Positions 39,458 to 48,035 of a stretch of DNA of 64,000 nucleotides are shown in pieces. Below the pieces are notes generated by a model, which was not told where the DNA came from, did not search any database, and saw only the letters and a list, made by a program, of their open reading frames with translations. This stretch comes from Tenggerimyces flavus. GTDB lineage: Bacteria; Actinomycetota; Actinomycetes; Propionibacteriales; Actinopolymorphaceae. Location: positions 4,526,001 through 4,590,000 of the forward strand of contig NZ_JAFBCM010000001.1 in assembly GCF_016907715.1 (NCBI RefSeq), in the 5' to 3' direction. The stretch's first letter is position 1. Every line of letters begins with the position of its first letter. A program made the position numbers and the translations under genes.

Positions 39458-40219
39458 ATGTACGCGGAGGAGCGCCAGCTCGAGATCCTGTCCCGCGCGC
39501 GGGCCGCCGGGCGGGTGGAGGTCGCCGGCCTCGCCGACGAGCTCGAGGTGACGCAGGAGACCGTACGTCGCGACCTGACGGTCCTCGAGCGACGCGGCCT
39601 GGTGAAGCGCGTCCACGGTGGAGCGATCCCCGTGGAACGGCTGGACTACGAGCCCCGGTTGGCGACCCGGCGGGAGCAGCACGCGGAGGAGAAGCAGCGG
39701 ATCGCCCTTGCTGCGTTGGCCGAAGTGCCCGCGGAGGGCGCGGTGCTGGTCGACTGTGGGTCGACACCGGAGGCGTTGGCCCGGATGTTCCCGACGGACC
39801 GCGAGCTGACCGTGGTGACGAACTCGTTGCCGATCGGCATGATCCTCTCCGACCACGCGTCGCTGTCGGTGTGGTCGCTGGGCGGCCGGGTGCGCGGCCG
39901 TACGTACAGCGCGGTGGACGACTGGGCGCGGCGGCAGCTGGCGGAGCTCTCGGTCGAGGTGTCGTTCCTCGGCACGAACGGCGTGTCCGTCGCCCGCGGG
40001 CTGACCACGCCGGTGCCGGCGGAGGCCGCGGTGAAGACCGCGATGGTGTCGGCCGGGAAGCGCCGGGTACTGCTGGCCGATCACTCGAAGTTCGGGCGGG
40101 ACTCGTTCTGCCGGTTCGCGAACCTGGCGGACATCGACGTGATCGTCACAGGGGTGGAGCTGGACGACGACACGACCGCGGAGATCGAGTCCGTGGGCCC
40201 GAAGGTCGTCCGGGCGTAG
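39458..40219 (+). CDS. DeoR/GlpR family transcriptional regulator of the polyol operon
   Basis: 253 residues from ATG 39458. The N-terminal helix-turn-helix (EERQLEILSRARAAGRVEVAGLADELEVTQETVRRDLTVLERRGLVKRVHGGAI) is the classic DeoR signature, and the C-terminal sugar-phosphate sensor domain includes VDCGSTPEALARMF, TNSLPIG and DHSKFGRDSF. It is divergent from the ABC operon and most likely represses it until a phosphorylated sugar, such as the kinase product, appears. The following dehydrogenase gene starts 18 bases after its stop and is probably co-transcribed. Confidence 0.9.
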   Translation: MYAEERQLEILSRARAAGRVEVAGLADELEVTQETVRRDLTVLERRGLVKRVHGGAIPVERLDYEPRLATRREQHAEEKQRIALAALAEVPAEGAVLVDCGSTPEALARMFPTDRELTVVTNSLPIGMILSDHASLSVWSLGGRVRGRTYSAVDDWARRQLAELSVEVSFLGTNGVSVARGLTTPVPAEAAVKTAMVSAGKRRVLLADHSKFGRDSFCRFANLADIDVIVTGVELDDDTTAEIESVGPKVVRA

Positions 40220-40237
40220 CCGCTAGGTTGGAACCTT

Positions 40238-41278
40238 GTGCGGACCTTGGTGATCGGTGACCACTTCATCCCTGCCCAGTACTACGTCGACGCGTTCGCG
40301 TCGCTCGGCGGCGACGGTCCCCTCCGGACCGTCGACTGGGCCGGCGCCAAGGGGGAGCAACACGCGGCGCAGCAGGTGATGGAGGTGCGCGGGCCGGGCG
40401 CGGTCGCGGCATCGGAGGAGATCCTCGACGCCGTGGGCGACGCCGAGGTGTTGGCCCTGCACTTCGCGCCGATCTCCCGGACGGTCCTCGACGCCGGTCC
40501 GGATCTCAAGGCGGTCGTCGTCGCAAGGACCGGTCTGGAGAACGTCGACCTGGCCGCCGCGACCGAACGGGGCATCGCGGTAGTTCCGGTCTTCGGCCGG
40601 AACGCGTCAGCGGTGGCCGAGCTCGCGATCGGGCTGATGCTGTCGGAGGCGCGCGACATCTCCCGCGCGGACCGGTCGGTCAAGGACGGCGCGTGGCGGA
40701 AGGACTTCGGTGGCCCGGGGCAGGAGATCGGCGGCAGTACGGTCGGGCTGGTCGGCTTCGGGCATGTCGGCCGCGAGCTGGCCGCACGACTGCGCGGCTT
40801 CGAGGTCGAGCTGCTGGTCGCTGACCCGTACGTGTCCGACGACTCGCTGGGGGAGTACGGCGCGAAGCGGGTCGACCTGGACACGGTCTTTCGCGAGTCC
40901 GACTTCGTGCACGTTCTCGCGCGGCTCACACCCGAGACCGAACGGTTCATCACGGCACGGCATTTCGCGTTGATGAAGCCGACCGGCTATTTCGTGAATA
41001 CATCCCGCAGCCGGCTCGTGGATTATGACGCTCTGTATACCGCACTCGCGAATGGGCACATCGCCGGTGCCGGACTGGACGTTTTCGACAGCGAACCGAT
41101 CGCGGCGGACAATCCGTTCCGAACGCTCGACAACGTCACGATAACCACCCACTTCGGCGGCGATACCGTCACGACCAACCTGCGCTCGGCGCGCCTGGTT
41201 GCGGAGGCGATCGTCTCGCTGGAGCGGACCGGACGCGTCGCGACGGCGGCGAATGCCGACGCTCTCGGCTGGCGCTGA
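40238..41278 (+). CDS. D-isomer-specific 2-hydroxyacid dehydrogenase
   Basis: 346 residues from GTG 40238 behind AGGTTGG. The NAD-binding turn is VGFGHVGRELAARL. The catalytic Arg lies in NTSRSRLVDYDAL, Glu in DVFDSEPIAADN and His in NVTITTHFGGDT. It resembles the phosphoglycerate dehydrogenase-like group acting on sugar-derived hydroxyacids. Its position behind the DeoR regulator suggests a role near the polyol pathway, but the substrate is not evident. Confidence 0.87.
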   Translation: MRTLVIGDHFIPAQYYVDAFASLGGDGPLRTVDWAGAKGEQHAAQQVMEVRGPGAVAASEEILDAVGDAEVLALHFAPISRTVLDAGPDLKAVVVARTGLENVDLAAATERGIAVVPVFGRNASAVAELAIGLMLSEARDISRADRSVKDGAWRKDFGGPGQEIGGSTVGLVGFGHVGRELAARLRGFEVELLVADPYVSDDSLGEYGAKRVDLDTVFRESDFVHVLARLTPETERFITARHFALMKPTGYFVNTSRSRLVDYDALYTALANGHIAGAGLDVFDSEPIAADNPFRTLDNVTITTHFGGDTVTTNLRSARLVAEAIVSLERTGRVATAANADALGWR

Positions 41279-41286
41279 CAAAGCTC

Positions 41287-41318
41287 AGGCTGCCCTTATT
41301 TCGCGCAGCCTAACCATG
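41287..41318. promoter_or_regulatory. Inverted repeat before the ferritin gene with a partial iron box
   Basis: AGGCTGC (41287-41293) and GCAGCCT (41305-41311) form a perfect seven-base inverted repeat. The right arm runs on as AGCCTAACC, matching the conserved right half of IdeR/DtxR boxes; the full 19-base match is only about 12 positions. It may be an iron-dependent control site for ferritin, or a terminator of the preceding gene. Confidence 0.35.
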
Positions 41319-41355
41319 TTTGTTTCGATAACCGACTCCCACTAATCTTCGGGGC

Positions 41356-41913
41356 ATGTCGATTCTCCACGCCAAGAAGAAGAGCGGTTCGAAATTCCTG
41401 GAGCTCCTCCAGGTGCAGATCCGCAACGAGTTCAATGCGCACCAGCAGTACGTCGCGCTGGCCGCCTGGTTCGACGCTCAGGATCTGCCCCGCCTAGCCT
41501 CGCACTTCTACCGGCAGGCGCTGGAGGAACGCAACCACGCGATGATGATCGTGCAGTATCTGCTCGACCAGGACATCAAGGTCACGATCCCTGGCGCCGA
41601 CGAGGTGAAGAACGAGTTCACCACCGCCCGTGAGCTCGTCGTGCTCGCGTTGGAGCAGGAGCGGCAGGTCACCGAGGACATCATCCTGCTGGCGAAGACC
41701 GCCCGCGACGAGAACGACTACGTCGGCGAGCAGTTCCTGCAGTGGTTCTTGAAGGAGCAGGTCGAGGAGGTCTCCTCAATGACCTCGCTGCTCGCGGTCG
41801 TCGACCGCGCCGGCGACAACCTGTTCCACGTGGAGGACTTCCTCGCCCGCGAGTCGGTCGGCGACAACGGCCGCGACCCCCTCGCCCCGCGCGCCGCAGG
41901 CGGCTCGCTCTAG
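41356..41913 (+). CDS. Ferritin (non-heme, BfrB type)
   Basis: 185 residues from ATG 41356. A four-helix bundle is clear, with ferroxidase ligands in IRNEFNAHQQY (first Glu) and ALEERNHAMM (second Glu and His), then EQERQVTEDI and FLQWFLKEQVEE. Cages of 24 subunits oxidise Fe2+ and store it as ferric mineral in the cytoplasm. No heme-binding Met equivalent is evident. Iron regulation is likely, given the partial iron box upstream. Confidence 0.92.
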   Translation: MSILHAKKKSGSKFLELLQVQIRNEFNAHQQYVALAAWFDAQDLPRLASHFYRQALEERNHAMMIVQYLLDQDIKVTIPGADEVKNEFTTARELVVLALEQERQVTEDIILLAKTARDENDYVGEQFLQWFLKEQVEEVSSMTSLLAVVDRAGDNLFHVEDFLARESVGDNGRDPLAPRAAGGSL

Positions 41914-42026
41914 GCACTGAGGATTAGGCGGGCCGGAGCGGGGAAGGCGTCCGTCCCGCAGCCCGACCCGGCGCAGTGGAGTATCGCGAGCAGTTCGCGC
42001 AGGTGTGGCCGTACGTCCTGGAGAGG

Positions 42027-44738
42027 CTAGCGAAGCTCCGCTAGCTCCGCCCGCGAGGCGATGCCGAGCTTCGGGTACGCCTTGTAGAGGTGGTACGCGA
42101 CCGTCCGCGGGCTCAGGAACAACTGCGCCGCGATGTCGCGGTTCGTCAAGCCCTGCGCGGCGAGCTGGGTGATCTGCAGCTCCTGCGGCGTCAGCGACGC
42201 GAACGTGTCCGGCACCGACGTCCGCGCGACCGAGGCGCCGGACGCGTCCAGCTCCATCCGGGCACGTTCGGCCCACGGCGCGGCACCGAGCGACTCGAAC
42301 AGCTGCAGCGCCGTCCCGAGATGGACCCGGGCCTCGCCTCGCTGAAGTCGGCGGCGCAGGAATTCCCCGTACAGCAAGGATGTTCGGCCCCGTTCGAACG
42401 GCCGGTCGTCCGTCGCGTGCAGCGCGAGCGCCTCCTCGAAGTGCCGTTCCGCCGACCCGGCGTCGAGCAACGCCCGGCACCGCGCCACCAACGCCGCGGC
42501 CCACGGCTGGTCCACGACCTGTGCCCAGTGGGCGTACGCGTCGAACGCCTCCGCCACCTCCGCGGCCCGTCCCAGCCGGACCGCCGCCTCCACCAGATCG
42601 GGCACGCACCGCACCACCGCGGACTGGTGCCGGATCGGCCCGCTTCGCACGGACAGCAGCCGGTCGTACGCCTCCGCGACCCGGCCGGCGCCGAGGTCGA
42701 GCAGCCCGAGCGCGGTCCGCGCCCACTCCGTGCCCGTGGCGGCGCCGTCCGGTGCGTCCGCGGCGACCTCCGCGTCGGCGGCGTACCGCACGCACGCCTC
42801 GGCCGAGCCCTCGATCGCCGCGACGTACGCCAGCGCGCCACTCGCGTACCGCACCCACATCGGCTGGCCGAGGTCCCGCCCGATCCGCACCGCCTCGCCG
42901 CCGGTGACCAGCGCCTCGCGATGCCGCCCCCGCAGGACGTGGGTGAGCGCCAGCTGCCCGAGCGCCACCGGCAGCGCGAACAACATGCCCTCGGCCCGAG
43001 CCCTGCCGACGAGTTCGAGCGCGACCTCGTTCGACACCTCGTCGCGACCGGCGATGAACGCGAAGCTCGCCACCTCGACGAGCGCGTTCGCCCCGGCGCC
43101 GGCGGCTGCCTTGCGAGCGCGCGGCAAGACCTCCGCGAGCGGTGGATAGCGGTTGGTCGAGCGGCCGAGCGAGACCGCGGTGGCCCAGCGGATCAGCCAG
43201 GAGACCGCGAGCAGTGGCTCGTCGGGAGCGAACGCGAGGTCGTCGACCTGGTCGAGCGGGCCGGCGATCTGGTCCTCGTTCGTCGGTCCGGCCCAGCCGG
43301 CGTGCGCGGCGGCGACCAGCATCCAGAACGCGCGGTCGGGTTCGGCTTCGCCGACCAGGCCCGCCGCCTCGACCAGCAGGTCGTGCGCCCGGTCGAGCGT
43401 GCCGACGGAGAGCTCCGCGCGGGCCAGGACGTCGAGCAGCCGCGCCCGGACCGCGTTGTCGCGTGCTTGCGGCAGTGCGCGGTGGGCCCGACCGCGCGCC
43501 CACTCCAGCTGTCCGCTGGCGACGGCGGCCTCGCAGGCGAGGGCCATCCTGCGTACGGCGTCGGTCCCGTCGGGACTCAGCTGCGCCGCTCGTTCGAATC
43601 CGGTCGCCGCGGCGGCCTGCCCGTTCCGCGCGGCCTGACGGGTTCCGGCGCGTTCGAGCTTGGCGGCGACGGTCTCGTCGGGCGTGGTCGCGGCGATCGC
43701 GAGGTGCCAGGCGCCGCGGTCCTCGTCCCCGTTCGCCTCGGCGGACGCGGCGAGAGCGCCGTGCGCCGCGGTCCGCTCGGCCAGCGTCGCGCCGTGATAG
43801 ACGGCGGCGCGGACGAGCGGGTGGCGGAACGCGAGGCCGTCCGCCTCGACCAGGACGAGCCCGCTGGCCTCCGCGGGCTGCAGCTCGGTCAGCCCCAGCC
43901 CGAGCTCGGCGGCCGCTCGCAGGACGACCGTGAGGTCGCCGGTGTCGTCAGCCGCCGCGACCAGCAGCAGCCGTTGACTGTTCTCCGGCAGCGCGCGGAC
44001 CTGGTGGTGGAACGCGTCGACGACCCGGTTCGTGAGCCGGATCGGACCCGCCCGGACGCCCTCGGCCGAGATCAGGCGGGGCAGCTCGAGCAGGGCGAGG
44101 GGGTTGCCCTCGGTCGCGGCGACGAGGTGGTCGCGTACGGCCGGCGGCATCGACTCGCCGGCGTCGTCGAGCAGGTCCGCGGCGGCTGACGGCTCCAGCC
44201 CGTCGAGGCGCAGCTCGGCGATGCCGGGCGCCTCGAGTACCGCGCCGTAGTCGCGGGTGGCGAACAGCATCACGACGCCCTCGCGGTCGAGCCGCCTGGC
44301 CGCGAACAGCAGCGCGTCGACCGTCGCCCGGTCGAGCCAGTGCGCGTCGTCGATCAGGCACAGGACCGGCGCGTCCTCGGCGAGGTCGGAGAGCAACGAC
44401 AGCACGGCGGCGCCGAGCATGAACCGGTCGCCGCTGGGCTCGCCGAGCCCGAACGCGCCCTCGAGCGCACGCCGCTGCGGACCGGGCAGAGCGGCGAGCC
44501 GGTCTCGGGCCGGCCTGAGAAGTTGGTGCAGGCCGGCGAACGGGACGGCGGTCTCGGACTCGATGCCGCTGGCGTGCAGCACTCGCAGCTCGGGGGAGCG
44601 CTCCCGGGCGTACGCCAACAGCGCGGACTTGCCGATGCCGGGCTCGCCACGAACGACCAGAGCCCCGCTGCCGCCGTCCGGCGCGGCGTCGAGGAGCCGG
44701 TCGATCGTGGCCTGCTCGGACGCCCGGCCACGCAACAT
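42027..44738 (-). CDS. Large ATP-binding LuxR-family regulator (LAL type)
   Basis: About 903 residues from ATG 44738 (MLRGRASEQATIDRLL); a TTG seven codons upstream is less likely. Walker A is RGEPGIGKSALL near residue 40 and Walker B is VLCLIDDAHWLD near residue 120. A long helical repeat (TPR-like) middle follows. The C-terminus is a LuxR helix-turn-helix (LTPQELQITQLAAQGLTNRDIAAQLFLSPRTV). LAL proteins activate pathways in response to unknown signals, often for secondary metabolism. The small enzyme operon divergent from it (44802-46813) is the most likely target. A CTAGCG/CGCTAG hairpin overlaps its stop. Confidence 0.9.
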   Translation of the reverse strand: MLRGRASEQATIDRLLDAAPDGGSGALVVRGEPGIGKSALLAYARERSPELRVLHASGIESETAVPFAGLHQLLRPARDRLAALPGPQRRALEGAFGLGEPSGDRFMLGAAVLSLLSDLAEDAPVLCLIDDAHWLDRATVDALLFAARRLDREGVVMLFATRDYGAVLEAPGIAELRLDGLEPSAAADLLDDAGESMPPAVRDHLVAATEGNPLALLELPRLISAEGVRAGPIRLTNRVVDAFHHQVRALPENSQRLLLVAAADDTGDLTVVLRAAAELGLGLTELQPAEASGLVLVEADGLAFRHPLVRAAVYHGATLAERTAAHGALAASAEANGDEDRGAWHLAIAATTPDETVAAKLERAGTRQAARNGQAAAATGFERAAQLSPDGTDAVRRMALACEAAVASGQLEWARGRAHRALPQARDNAVRARLLDVLARAELSVGTLDRAHDLLVEAAGLVGEAEPDRAFWMLVAAAHAGWAGPTNEDQIAGPLDQVDDLAFAPDEPLLAVSWLIRWATAVSLGRSTNRYPPLAEVLPRARKAAAGAGANALVEVASFAFIAGRDEVSNEVALELVGRARAEGMLFALPVALGQLALTHVLRGRHREALVTGGEAVRIGRDLGQPMWVRYASGALAYVAAIEGSAEACVRYAADAEVAADAPDGAATGTEWARTALGLLDLGAGRVAEAYDRLLSVRSGPIRHQSAVVRCVPDLVEAAVRLGRAAEVAEAFDAYAHWAQVVDQPWAAALVARCRALLDAGSAERHFEEALALHATDDRPFERGRTSLLYGEFLRRRLQRGEARVHLGTALQLFESLGAAPWAERARMELDASGASVARTSVPDTFASLTPQELQITQLAAQGLTNRDIAAQLFLSPRTVAYHLYKAYPKLGIASRAELAELR

Positions 44739-44801
44739 GCCACGAAAGTACTGAACCAACGACGGATTCGGGCGACCACCCTCGCGGCCTAGCTTTCAGG
44801 C

Positions 44802-45335
44802 ATGCTGCTGGCGGACAAGATCGCGATCGTCTACGGCGGCGGCCCGGCGGCCGCCGCCCTCGCTCAGCAGGGCGCCGCCGTCCACGTCGTCGTTCGTGCC
44901 TCGCTCGACCAGGCTCTCGCGGGCGTCGCCACGACGACCGTGCTGGACGTGTTCGACGAGGAGGCGGTAGCTGCACACGTCCGTACGGTCGTCGACCGCG
45001 CGGGCGGCGTGGACGTCGCGGTCTGCCTCGTGGAGCGTGGTGACGTTCTTGGGTTGCGGCTGCTGGACATGACCGTGGCGGACTTCACCCGGCCGCTGTT
45101 CGTCGGGGTGACGTCGACGTTCGTCACCGCGCGGGCGGTCGCGCGGCAGATGGTCCGGCAGCGCTCGGGCCTGATCGTCGCTTCGCACGGACCGGGCGGC
45201 TCGGGGGTGGCTTCCGCGGCGACGGACGCGCTGCTGCGCGACCTCGCGGGCGAGCTCGCGCCCTATGGCGTCCGCGTGCGCGCCGCCTCGGCCGACGAGA
45301 TCGAGTCTTCGGCCGTAGCGCTCACTACTCGATAG
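44802..45335 (+). CDS. Degenerate short-chain dehydrogenase-like protein
   Basis: 177 residues, short for an SDR (usually about 240). The fold is recognisable (MLLADKIAIVYGGGPAAAALA start; GGVDVAVCLV; FVTARAVARQMVRQRSGLIVASHG; LAPYGVRVRAAS). However, the nucleotide turn TGxxxGIG is replaced by YGGGPAAAALA, and the catalytic YxxxK is missing where it should follow the SHG segment. It is probably not a normal NAD(P)-dependent oxidoreductase. It may be a decaying gene or a repurposed scaffold. It is the first gene of a three-gene operon divergent from the LAL regulator. Confidence 0.75.
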   Translation: MLLADKIAIVYGGGPAAAALAQQGAAVHVVVRASLDQALAGVATTTVLDVFDEEAVAAHVRTVVDRAGGVDVAVCLVERGDVLGLRLLDMTVADFTRPLFVGVTSTFVTARAVARQMVRQRSGLIVASHGPGGSGVASAATDALLRDLAGELAPYGVRVRAASADEIESSAVALTTR

Positions 45336-45356
45336 AAGCCCCAGGGAAGGACACGG

Positions 45357-45917
45357 ATGGGACGCGTACGCATCACGCTTTCGATGTCATTGGACGGCTA
45401 TATCGCCGGTTCGGGAGTCACGCCGGAGACCCCGCTCGGCCACGGCGGCGACGTGATCCGGCCCGGCGGTGAGCCGTCGATGGGTCAGCGGGTGGTCGCC
45501 GAGTCGGGTGCCGCGATCGCAGGTCGCGGTGTGTACGACCTCGTCGATGGTTGGGGCGCGTCGCCGCCGTACGAGGTGCCGGTGTTCGTGCCGACCCACC
45601 GACCGCGGCCCGACCGGGTGGCGGGAACGGCGACGTTCACGTTCGTACCCGACGTCAAGGTCGCGCTCGACCTCGCGCGGGAGGCCGCCGGCGACAAGGA
45701 CGTGTACGTGATCGGCGGCGCGAACGTGGCCGACCAACTGCTCCGCCTCGGCGCGATCGACCTCATCGAGCTGCATCTCGAACCCGTCTTGCTGGGCGGC
45801 GGCGTCCGGCTGTTCGACGCGCTCGGCACGCGGATCGACCTCGAACGGGTCGCCGTCGAGGCCGGCGCGCACAGCACTCATCTGCGCTACGACGTACGAA
45901 AGGGACAGACGGTATGA
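45357..45917 (+). CDS. Dihydrofolate reductase-like (RibD C-terminal) protein
   Basis: 186 residues of the RibD-C/DHFR fold: VRITLSMSLDGYIAG start, AESGAAIAGRGVYDLVDGWG, VPVFVPTH, and the nucleotide motif KDVYVIGGANVADQLLRLG, ending LHLEPVLLGGGVRLFD. Actinomycetes have many such stand-alone reductases; their substrates are mostly unknown and true folate activity is unlikely. Its stop overlaps the next gene's start by four bases. Confidence 0.88.
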   Translation: MGRVRITLSMSLDGYIAGSGVTPETPLGHGGDVIRPGGEPSMGQRVVAESGAAIAGRGVYDLVDGWGASPPYEVPVFVPTHRPRPDRVAGTATFTFVPDVKVALDLAREAAGDKDVYVIGGANVADQLLRLGAIDLIELHLEPVLLGGGVRLFDALGTRIDLERVAVEAGAHSTHLRYDVRKGQTV

Positions 45918-46813
45918 AGCTCGGTTTGGTGTTGCCCAGTTCCGGCTCCGAAGCGAGTCCGGAGGCTCTGGTCGCGGCCGCGGAGGGCGCGGAACGGATC
46001 GGTCTGGCGTCGGTGTGGACGTTCGAACGGCTGATGCGGCCCGTCGGTGCGGCCACGTCGATCGAGGGGTACGACAACCCGCTGCCGGACAGCTACGGCC
46101 GCGTGTTCGACCCGGTGGAGACCCTCGCGTACGTCGCCGCCCGCACCTCGACGATCACGCTCGGGACCAGCGTGCTCGACTCCGTTCTGCACAACCCGCT
46201 CGTGCTGGCGCGACGGCTCGCGACGCTCGACCAGCTCAGCGGCGGCCGGTTGCTTGCCGGCTTGGGCGTGGGCTGGATGGCGGCGGAGTACGAGGCGACC
46301 GGCGTGCCGACCGCGGGCCGTGGCGCTCGGTTCGGCGAGCACGTCGAGGCGATGCGCGCGGTGTGGGGACCGGACCCGGTCGAGTTCACGGGGAAGCTCT
46401 ACCGGATCGCGAAGTCGCTCACCGGCCCGAAGCCGGTGCGGCCCGGCGGCCCCGCGCTGCTCGCCGGCGCGATGGCCCCCGCGGCGATCGCTCGGGCGGC
46501 CCGGCTCGGGATGGGGCTGAACTCGATCATGATGACGTGGGAGATGCTCGCCGATGCGGTGTCGACGTTTAGGGCCGCGGCCGAGCAGGCCGGCCACGAA
46601 CCGGACGCGCTGCCGATCGTCGTCCGCGTCAACGGAGCCGTCACGTCAGCGCCGACCGAGGGCGGCGAACGCGAACCGTTGACCGGCAGCGTCGACCAGG
46701 TGCTGCAGGACCTGGAGCGCGTCCGCACCCTCGGCATCGACCACGTCTTCTGGCCCCAGACCGCACCGCTGGGCGAACAGCTGTCGGTCATGACGGACCT
46801 GATCGCGGGCTAG
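45914..46813 (+). CDS. LLM class (F420-type) oxidoreductase
   Basis: 299 residues from ATG 45914. The luciferase-like barrel shows MKLGLVLPSSG, RIGLASVWTFERL, TSTITLGTSVLDS, LVLARRLATLDQLSGGRLLAGLGVGW, and FTGKLYRIAKSL. It belongs to the F420-dependent subgroup by these patterns; the substrate is unknown. With the degenerate SDR and the DHFR-like protein it makes a small redox operon, probably under control of the divergent LAL regulator. Confidence 0.87.
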   Translation: MKLGLVLPSSGSEASPEALVAAAEGAERIGLASVWTFERLMRPVGAATSIEGYDNPLPDSYGRVFDPVETLAYVAARTSTITLGTSVLDSVLHNPLVLARRLATLDQLSGGRLLAGLGVGWMAAEYEATGVPTAGRGARFGEHVEAMRAVWGPDPVEFTGKLYRIAKSLTGPKPVRPGGPALLAGAMAPAAIARAARLGMGLNSIMMTWEMLADAVSTFRAAAEQAGHEPDALPIVVRVNGAVTSAPTEGGEREPLTGSVDQVLQDLERVRTLGIDHVFWPQTAPLGEQLSVMTDLIAG

Positions 46814-46822
46814 CGTCTCGTG

Positions 46823-47032
46823 CTACGCACGAGGCATCTTCTTCAAGCAGGCCGTGCAGACCAGGATGTGCTTGGGCGTCCCGTCCACGATCACCTTGCG
46901 GCGTTGAAGGTTCGGCCGGAACCTACGACGCGTCCGAGAGAAGACGCGGCGCTTCAGGGCGGCCTTGCCCGAGCGGGACACTCGATTGCCGAACGATGGC
47001 GCCTTGCCGCACAGCGCACACACTGCTGCCAT
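46823..47032 (-). CDS. rpmB: Ribosomal protein L28, zinc-binding form
   Basis: 69 residues from ATG 47032. Two Cys pairs, AVCALCGK near the start and LVCTACLKK near the end, mark the zinc-binding (C+) form. The middle (RRFRPNLQRRKVIVDGTPKHI) is the usual L28 core. The segment GKAALKRRVFSRT after the first Cys pair is longer and more basic than I expect for a main L28. The gene stands alone instead of in a ribosomal cluster, so it could be a second copy. Confidence 0.85.
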   Translation of the reverse strand: MAAVCALCGKAPSFGNRVSRSGKAALKRRVFSRTRRRFRPNLQRRKVIVDGTPKHILVCTACLKKMPRA

Positions 47033-47219
47033 AAGGGCGACTCCGAGAGGGTGCAGGACCGGATAGGAAGCAGCGCGCCGATCGAACCGGCCGCCGAACA
47101 TCAGGCGGCGCGGTCGTGGCGCGCGGAGCTTGCTACCGGTTACTGCATCGGAGAGCTCTTATTCCCTCGACGACAAAGCACGTTCTGTCGCGAAGGTAGC
47201 GAGCCGCGTCCTGGGCGGT

Positions 47220-48035
47220 CTAGCGATTTAACGAGATGACGTCGCCTTGGTGGGCGAGGGAAATCGGCCGGGGGGAGTCGAGCTCGGCGAGCTCCTTCGC
47301 GAGGACGTCGAGCTGGTCGTCCGTACGGGTCGGCGCGTGGTGGAGGAGCACGAGCTCGCCGGTTCCGCAGGCTTCGGCGAAGTCGAGCGCGTCGATGATC
47401 GTCGAGTGGCCGTAGAGGTCGGCGACTCGGCGTTCGACGGACAGGAACTGCGCGTCGTGCAGCAGCACGTCGACGCCGGAGGCGAGGGCGACGGCCGCGG
47501 GGTCGTGGGGGAGGGCCTGGTGGTCGGGCAGGTACGCGAACGACCGGCCGCCCTGCTCGACCCGGATCCCGTGCGTCACCCCGCCCTTGTGCCGAATCTC
47601 AGCCACCGTGAGCGAAAAGCCCTCCACCATCCCCGACGACGAAGAACAAAACGACCACGCACCCTGCAGACCTTCCGGCCCAATCGGGAACAGCGGCGGC
47701 GACATCAGCCGGGCCACGAGCTCGGACGGCGACGCGTCCAATGCGGCCGGGAAGTACAGATTGACACGCGCGTCCGCACGGTCCACACAAGGCGTGAACG
47801 GCAAGCCCTGCAGGTGATCCCAGTGCAGATGAGTCAGCACGATCGAGCCGCGGAACGCGTGCCCGCACAGCAACGTGCCCAGATCGCGCAATCCTGTCCC
47901 GGCGTCCAACACCAGCGAAGGGACGGTGGCGCCGTCCGCGATGACGGCCACACAGCTCGTGTGGCCGCCATAGCGGACGAACGCCTGTCCCGGCGCTGGC
48001 GTCGACCCCCGTACGCCGAGCAGAATGAGCTTCAC
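47220..48035 (-). CDS. MBL-fold metallo-hydrolase
   Basis: 271 residues. The metal-binding motif is THLHWDH (about residue 70), with further ligands in HKGGVTHG, LPDHQ and LLHDAQF, then a late LLHHAP. The layout resembles the RNase Z/PhnP-like branch, including phosphodiesterases of cyclic nucleotides and phosphonate esters. It overlaps the stop of the cyclic-nucleotide-binding-domain gene by four bases, and a cyclase gene is divergent from the pair. It could therefore be the phosphodiesterase that removes the cyclic nucleotide, which is an inference from context. Confidence 0.85.
   Translation of the reverse strand: MKLILLGVRGSTPAPGQAFVRYGGHTSCVAVIADGATVPSLVLDAGTGLRDLGTLLCGHAFRGSIVLTHLHWDHLQGLPFTPCVDRADARVNLYFPAALDASPSELVARLMSPPLFPIGPEGLQGAWSFCSSSSGMVEGFSLTVAEIRHKGGVTHGIRVEQGGRSFAYLPDHQALPHDPAAVALASGVDVLLHDAQFLSVERRVADLYGHSTIIDALDFAEACGTGELVLLHHAPTRTDDQLDVLAKELAELDSPRPISLAHQGDVISLNR

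Noticed and set aside
41976-42044. Short plus-strand frame ending in a helical EYREQFAQVWPYVLERL segment
   Set aside because: It looks protein-like but is about 22 codons from its only plausible start, lacks a ribosome site and overlaps the LAL gene end. It may be a remnant, but there is not enough to call it.
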